The notes under the pieces were generated by a model. That model worked only from the letters and a program-made list of their open reading frames with translations. It made no database searches and was not told the origin of the DNA. Shown here piece by piece: positions 48,314 through 52,038 of a stretch of DNA of 52,038 nucleotides; position 1 is the first letter of the stretch, and each line of letters starts with the position of its first letter. Source of the DNA: an uncultured Nitrosospira sp. (GTDB lineage: Bacteria; Nitrospirota; Nitrospiria; Nitrospirales; Nitrospiraceae); assembly GCA_900696515.1 (NCBI GenBank), contig CAADGK010000137.1, positions 1-52,038 on the forward strand, in the 5' to 3' direction. Both the position numbers and the translations under genes were made by a program.

Positions 48314-48961
48314 TCACTCTGGATCGCCGACGCTGCCCCGTCGAATCAATTTCAAAAACTCCTCGCGCGTCTGCGATTGACTGCGGAATGCTCCCAACAT
48401 TGAGCTGGTGACGGCCACGGTGTTTTGTTTTTCCACGCCCCGCATCATCATGCAAAGATGTCGGGCTTCGATCACAACGCCGACGCCATGGGCATTCAGC
48501 TTCGTGCTCAATGTTTCAGCGATCTGCACCGTCAACCGTTCTTGAACTTGCAGACGCCTGGCGAACATGTCGACGATCCGCGGGATCTTGCTGAGACCGA
48601 CCACCTTCTTGTTGGGCAAGTAGCCGACGTGGACTCGACCAAAAAACGGCAGCAAGTGATGTTCACACATGCTGAAAAAGTCGATGTCTTTGACGATGAC
48701 CATTTCGTCATATTCGATCGGAAACAGCGCGCCGTTCAGGAGGTGATCGATATCACGCTGGTACCCCTGCGTCATAAAGGCCAGGGCTTTGGCCACGCGC
48801 TCAGGGGTCTTGAGCAGCCCATTCCGACTCGGCTTTTCGCCGAGGGCGAGGAGCATCTCCGTCACCAGCGATTGGAGGACCGGTAAGTCCGGAGCCCGTC
48901 CGCTTCCGTTGGCGTCTTCCACCGATGTCGGTCGTTTCTCTCGTTTTGGTGACTTTCTCAC
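48314..48961 (-). CDS. folE: GTP cyclohydrolase I
   Basis: The GTG at 48961 follows GAAAGGGA, 17 bases after the PTPS stop codon, giving 215 residues. GTP cyclohydrolase I motifs: zinc Cys and His in [27 protein letters not shown], and His/Cys in [11 protein letters not shown] ~20-residue polar N-terminal extension precedes the core. It converts GTP to 7,8-dihydroneopterin triphosphate, the entry to folate, queuosine or biopterin. Coupled with the 6-pyruvoyltetrahydropterin synthase homologue just upstream, so a queuosine or pterin product is likely. Confidence 0.95.
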   Translation of the reverse strand: MRKSPKREKRPTSVEDANGSGRAPDLPVLQSLVTEMLLALGEKPSRNGLLKTPERVAKALAFMTQGYQRDIDHLLNGALFPIEYDEMVIVKDIDFFSMCEHHLLPFFGRVHVGYLPNKKVVGLSKIPRIVDMFARRLQVQERLTVQIAETLSTKLNAHGVGVVIEARHLCMMMRGVEKQNTVAVTSSMLGAFRSQSQTREEFLKLIRRGSVGDPE

Positions 48962-48977
48962 GATATTCCCTTTCGCC

Positions 48978-49382
48978 TTAACTGGCGCCCGTATATTCAA
49001 AATAGTTGTCTCTGGTCTCAATGACACCGACTTTGTGCAGACGACCGGCAGGCAGCAGCGGGGTGAGGATGTCCCAGATCACTGCGACAAGATTCTCTCC
49101 CGTTGTGGTCAAGGCGGAGAACGCCGGGTCACTGTTCAGATCCTGATGATCAAAGCGTTCGATGACCGTATCGGTGACGAGGCGGTCAAGGGAATCCAGG
49201 TCGGTCATACTCTCCGCCGTTCCGGCACGAATCGTCACCAGGACCACATAGTTATGTCCGTGACCGTTCGTATTGTTACATTTGCCGAAAGCAGCCCAGT
49301 TTTCTTCAGGAGAGAGGAGATCCGTGTGCAGCCGATGGGCGGCGCAAAAACGATAGCGTCTGGTCACAAATATCTGTGACAT
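48978..49382 (-). CDS. 6-pyruvoyltetrahydropterin synthase / QueD family enzyme
   Basis: The 134-residue protein has the PTPS zinc site: His in CAAHRL (about 16) and His-x-His in NGHGHNY. Catalytic Cys lies in [11 protein letters not shown], Asp/His in FDHQDLN, and Glu in [14 protein letters not shown] forms 6-pyruvoyltetrahydropterin; QueD forms carboxytetrahydropterin. The [11 protein letters not shown] motif leans toward the PTPS-type. Next to folE, it fits pterin or queuosine precursor synthesis; I cannot decide between the two. Confidence 0.85.
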   Translation of the reverse strand: MSQIFVTRRYRFCAAHRLHTDLLSPEENWAAFGKCNNTNGHGHNYVVLVTIRAGTAESMTDLDSLDRLVTDTVIERFDHQDLNSDPAFSALTTTGENLVAVIWDILTPLLPAGRLHKVGVIETRDNYFEYTGAS

Positions 49383-49409
49383 TCAATCCGGTGACTCGTC
49401 GTGTGGGTG

Positions 49410-49446
49410 AAAAAGCTAAGACTGCCCGATGCTCGAGCAGTCTTAG
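49410..49446 (-). terminator. Intrinsic terminator of the nuoF-ferredoxin-HesB operon
   Basis: CTAAGACTGC (49416-49425) pairs perfectly with GCAGTCTTAG (49437-49446). On the minus strand a run of T follows (A at 49410-49414). Confidence 0.85.
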
Positions 49447-49494
49447 ACAGGAGAGTTCATGATCGGCATTCCTACGGTCATCCCGTAGCCAGGC

Positions 49495-49815
49495 TTAGGC
49501 GCTAAAAGAGCTGCCGCATCCGCACGTCGTTTTGGCCTGGGGGTTCTTGATCGAAAAACCCGAACCCTGCACACTGTCGACGTAGTCGACTTCCGCGCCC
49601 TGCAGCAAGGGGGCACTCTGTGAATCCATGATGAGTTTCACCTCACCCTTTTCGATGATGGTATCATCCTCGGCCATCTTGGATTCAAAGGCCATGCCGT
49701 ATTGATAGCCATGGCATCCACCACCGCGCACATAGACCCGTAACCCGACGATATCCTTTTCCTCGGCCATCAATTCCTTGATCTTCTGTTCCGCCACCGC
49801 CGTAATGTTAACCAT
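49495..49815 (-). CDS. HesB/IscA-type iron-sulfur assembly protein (ErpA-like)
   Basis: ATG 49815 lies six bases after AGGAGG; the ATG at 49821 overlaps the ribosome site. The 106-residue protein has three cysteines in the A-type pattern: GGGCHGYQY near residue 34 and TTCGCGSSF at the end. A-type carriers bind and hand over [2Fe-2S] or [4Fe-4S] clusters. It is the last gene of the nuoF-ferredoxin operon, whose products need Fe-S clusters. Confidence 0.88.
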   Translation of the reverse strand: MVNITAVAEQKIKELMAEEKDIVGLRVYVRGGGCHGYQYGMAFESKMAEDDTIIEKGEVKLIMDSQSAPLLQGAEVDYVDSVQGSGFSIKNPQAKTTCGCGSSFSA

Positions 49816-49890
49816 TGTCATCCTCCTCTATGGATCGTTCCAGCCTACTCGGCCGGCTAGAATGTTAGTCTAACACCTCTTCTTCCAATA

Positions 49891-50226
49891 TCAACCCCTT
49901 GCCTCCGATGCCGCGCGCTGCGGTTGCTCCCACTTGGCTTCCGGTACGCGCACCACGACGTCCCCCAACACGCGAGCCTGACAAGCCAACCGGTGCCATG
50001 GCTCGGTCAATGCTTCACGATCCAGCAGGTCTTGCTCGTCGAAATCGATCTCCGAGAGATGCTCTTGGCCCATCTGAACCTCGACCCGGCACGTCGTACA
50101 GGATGCATTCCCGCCGCAATCGTGATTCAGGCGAAATCCCAACTCCTTGGCGGCATCCAGCAACGAGACGTTCTCATCAACCTCTCCGCTTCGCCCGTCC
50201 GTGTGCAGAAACGTCACTCGTGGCAT
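49891..50226 (-). CDS. [2Fe-2S] ferredoxin
   Basis: ATG 50226 has AGGAGA upstream; the product has 111 residues. The cluster ligands are in HDCGGNASCTTCRVEV (Cys-x5-Cys-x2-Cys) and a fourth Cys in LACQARV, as in adrenodoxin/plant-type ferredoxins. An acidic loop (SEIDFDEQDLLDRE) is typical of Isc-type ferredoxins. It starts 11 bases after the NuoF-like stop codon, so the two are cotranscribed and may exchange electrons. Confidence 0.9.
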   Translation of the reverse strand: MPRVTFLHTDGRSGEVDENVSLLDAAKELGFRLNHDCGGNASCTTCRVEVQMGQEHLSEIDFDEQDLLDREALTEPWHRLACQARVLGDVVVRVPEAKWEQPQRAASEARG

Positions 50227-50237
50227 GATGACGTCTC

Positions 50238-51542
50238 CTAGGCGTGGGGCACGATCCCAGCCGGTGTTTCCTGATAAGGACACCGCTGCAGACGAATATG
50301 GTCTTCGTATTCGTGACGAAACAATTTCAAACTGCTTTGCACCAACACCGATGCACCGGTGACAAGCGTGCAGTAACCGGTGCCTTTGACGAAGCCGCAG
50401 AGTTGCAACATACTGTCGAGGTCTTTTTGAGTGCCCTGTCCGGATTCAATCTTGGTCATCAGGATGGCCAGGTTGTTCGTACCCATACGGCACGGTGGGC
50501 ACTGCCCGCAGCTCTCATTCTTGAAAAAATTCGAAAAATGCAATGTCTTCGCCACCATACAGGTCGCATCATCGACGACGATCATCCCGGCCGACCCTAG
50601 CCCAGTCCCCGCTTTCTTCAGTGAATCGAAGTCCATCGTGAGATCGAGCTGATCCGCCGTCACCATCGGGAAGGCCGGCCCACCCGGGAAAACGGCCTTG
50701 ATCCTGCGGCCACCCGGCACTCCGCCACCGCACTCCTCCACCATTTCACGGATGGTCACGCCCATCGGCATCTCATAGACACCGGGTCGATTCACCGATC
50801 CACTCAACGAAAACATCATCGTACCGGGACACTTCTCCGTCCCAATCTGGGTGAACCATCCGGCGCCTTTGTGCAGAATACGCGGAATGTTGCACAGGGT
50901 CTCAACGTTATTGACGAGGGTCGGTTTGCCATAGAGGCCGAAGTCGGTCGGATAAAACGGCGGCTTCTGTCGCGGCATCGCGGGACGACCCTGCATCGAT
51001 TCCAACATCGCCGTTTCTTCACCGGCCACGTAGCTGCCATGACCGTCAAAGAGTTCCAACTCGATATCGACGCCGCTGCCGAGGACGTTCTTCCCCAGGA
51101 ATCCATGTGCCTTCGCTTGAGCGATGGCTTTCTTCAGATTCTGCTGTTCCTCATGGTACTCATGGTTCACGTAAATGAAGGACGCTTTCGCTTGTACCGT
51201 GAAGGAAGCGATCAAGCAACCTTCAATCAGTTGATGCGGCAATGTTTTCAATAAATATCGATCCTTGAACGTGCCCGGCTCATGTTCGCCGGCATTGCAC
51301 ACGAAATAGTGCTCCTTCACCCGGTGATTAAGGACTTTGTCCCACTTGATCCCTGTCGGAAATCCCGCGCCACCCCGTCCACGAAGCCCTGATTGTTTCA
51401 GCTCATCAATGACTTGAGCCGCGTTCAATTCCTTCACGCACCGTTTCCAGGCTTCATAGCCGCCGACTTTGAGATACCCCTCAATCTCCCAAGGGGCTCC
51501 CTCGATCTGTTGAACAAGGCGAGGTTCTGTAAGCGTGGGCAT
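50238..51542 (-). CDS. nuoF: NuoF-like NADH dehydrogenase flavoprotein subunit
   Basis: I choose the ATG at 51542 (434 residues), not the in-frame start at 51608. NADH/FMN domain: GLRGRGGAGFPTGIKW (about 50-65), AGEHEPGTFKDR, GAGAYVCGEETA-type block (GSYVAGEETAML). C-terminal [4Fe-4S] ligands are ESCGQCPPCRMG and a Cys ~40 residues on. NuoF oxidises NADH and passes electrons through FMN to Fe-S clusters of complex I. Here nuoE and nuoG are not adjacent; the partner is a [2Fe-2S] ferredoxin, so it may belong to a soluble NADH/ferredoxin enzyme instead of complex I. Confidence 0.88.
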   Translation of the reverse strand: MPTLTEPRLVQQIEGAPWEIEGYLKVGGYEAWKRCVKELNAAQVIDELKQSGLRGRGGAGFPTGIKWDKVLNHRVKEHYFVCNAGEHEPGTFKDRYLLKTLPHQLIEGCLIASFTVQAKASFIYVNHEYHEEQQNLKKAIAQAKAHGFLGKNVLGSGVDIELELFDGHGSYVAGEETAMLESMQGRPAMPRQKPPFYPTDFGLYGKPTLVNNVETLCNIPRILHKGAGWFTQIGTEKCPGTMMFSLSGSVNRPGVYEMPMGVTIREMVEECGGGVPGGRRIKAVFPGGPAFPMVTADQLDLTMDFDSLKKAGTGLGSAGMIVVDDATCMVAKTLHFSNFFKNESCGQCPPCRMGTNNLAILMTKIESGQGTQKDLDSMLQLCGFVKGTGYCTLVTGASVLVQSSLKLFRHEYEDHIRLQRCPYQETPAGIVPHA

Positions 51543-51718
51543 AGCTATCCGCTCTGAACTCTTCAAGGTTGAGCGGGTACTATACGGTTCCGCCTCTTCT
51601 TCCGTCAAGGCAACCAGTCATAAATGGGCCTGAATCTCAAACAGTTAGGCCTAGGAGGCCTAGTCAAAGCCTAGGCAGGGAGGGGCAGAAGAGTAGGAGA
51701 AGGGGAGAGATGGAAACC

Positions 51719-51748
51719 GTGGCCGGAGGGGGTGCCCCCTCCGGCCAC
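51719..51748 (-). terminator. Long GC-rich hairpin, transcription end
   Basis: GTGGCCGGAGGGGG pairs perfectly with CCCCCTCCGGCCAC (14 bp) with a two-base centre, 12 bases after the stop of the next gene. The T run is weak on both sides. Confidence 0.65.
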
Positions 51749-51760
51749 GCATCAAATTTT

Positions 51761-52038
51761 CTATCTAAAATGGCTACCGGCCCCCATGAAGAACAGCATG
51801 GGAATCGAGAGCATGAAATTCACGCGGGAAGCGAGCAAGGCGGTTCTCCCCCACTGTGCCATCTCGGGCGGCGCCGGGGTTCCCTGCGCAGCTGCAGTGA
51901 CGGCGGCAATGATCTTCTTCTGGTTCGGCCAGATAATGCCATGAACATTGCCCATCATGATGATGCCGAGCAACCCACCGATGGCCAAAGCCACCGCTCC
52001 TGTTCCACCCTTGTGATACATATGCCCATACAACAACA
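51761..52038 (-). CDS. PuuD/urate-oxidase-N-like membrane protein, 5' end beyond the window
   Basis: The frame is open at the right edge. The visible 91 residues have two hydrophobic helices and the sequence GNVHGIIWPNQKKII followed by ALLASRVNFMLSIPMLFFMGAGSHFR. This pattern (N-x-WPNQK..., ASRxNxxLSIPMLFFM) is seen in the membrane part of PuuD, annotated as urate oxidase N-terminal, and in related bacterial heme/quinone membrane proteins. The true start is outside the window. No c-heme motif is in the visible part. Confidence 0.6.
   Translation of the reverse strand, partial: LLYGHMYHKGGTGAVALAIGGLLGIIMMGNVHGIIWPNQKKIIAAVTAAAQGTPAPPEMAQWGRTALLASRVNFMLSIPMLFFMGAGSHFR

Overview
The window looks like bacterial chromosome of moderately high G+C. 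My best guess is a Nitrospira-like member of Nitrospirota. The guess rests on gene content, not on a marker gene: a sulfide:quinone-reductase-type flavoprotein, small c-type cytochrome and copper proteins, a chlorite-dismutase-superfamily protein, several sigma-54 activators with multi-PAS kinases, and a NuoF/ferredoxin/HesB cluster. No rRNA or other decisive marker is present.

Region 1 (1-11.6 kb, mostly minus strand) is rich in secreted, redox and metal proteins: an SQR-like flavoprotein (cut by the left edge), a membrane-anchored cytochrome c, a CopD-like membrane protein and a secreted cupredoxin-like protein. A compact minus-strand series follows: PHM/Nod19-like secreted protein, HemQ/chlorite-dismutase-family protein, Rieske oxygenase, HEAT-repeat protein. 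An outer-membrane barrel and a 2-oxoglutarate/Fe(II) oxygenase overlapping a Cys-rich partner complete it. Region 2 (11.6-23.2 kb) holds regulation and envelope genes: an untranslated segment with nested inverted repeats and an intrinsic terminator, a Cys-rich PAS sigma-54 activator with a lone receiver protein, a multi-PAS histidine kinase with an NtrC-type regulator, a PagL-like protein, an 18-residue Lys/Ala ORF and small membrane or zinc proteins.

Region 3 (23639-41288) is a 17.65-kb integrative element inserted in the 3' end of a tRNA-Lys(UUU) gene. It is bounded by 46-bp perfect direct repeats, and the tyrosine integrase reads into the tRNA at the right end. The element carries signalling genes (receiver, zinc ribbon, PilZ), a dCTP deaminase, an unknown membrane/coiled-coil protein, divergent ribbon-helix-helix regulators with a palindromic operator, a replication-type winged-helix protein followed by an AT-rich origin-like stretch, a 505-residue protein I cannot assign, and a partial phage module. 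That module has an S49 protease, a coiled-coil protein, a small terminase and a tape measure. I see no large terminase, portal or major capsid gene, so the element is either a defective prophage or a satellite-like element. A decayed second copy of the tRNA-Lys end and a Fic-like fragment lie just outside attL and suggest an earlier integration at the same tRNA.

Region 4 (41.3-52 kb) is housekeeping chromosome: tRNA-Lys, purA, tRNA-Ala with a good promoter, an ABC-F ATPase, a PilZ protein, rarA, an alpha/beta hydrolase, folE with a 6-pyruvoyltetrahydropterin-synthase homologue, a nuoF-ferredoxin-HesB operon ending in a terminator, and part of a PuuD-like membrane protein. A dispersed repeat of about 200-300 bp occurs four times (20239, 22640, 41328, 48071). 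Each copy overlaps the 3' end of an adjacent ORF and supplies its stop codon.
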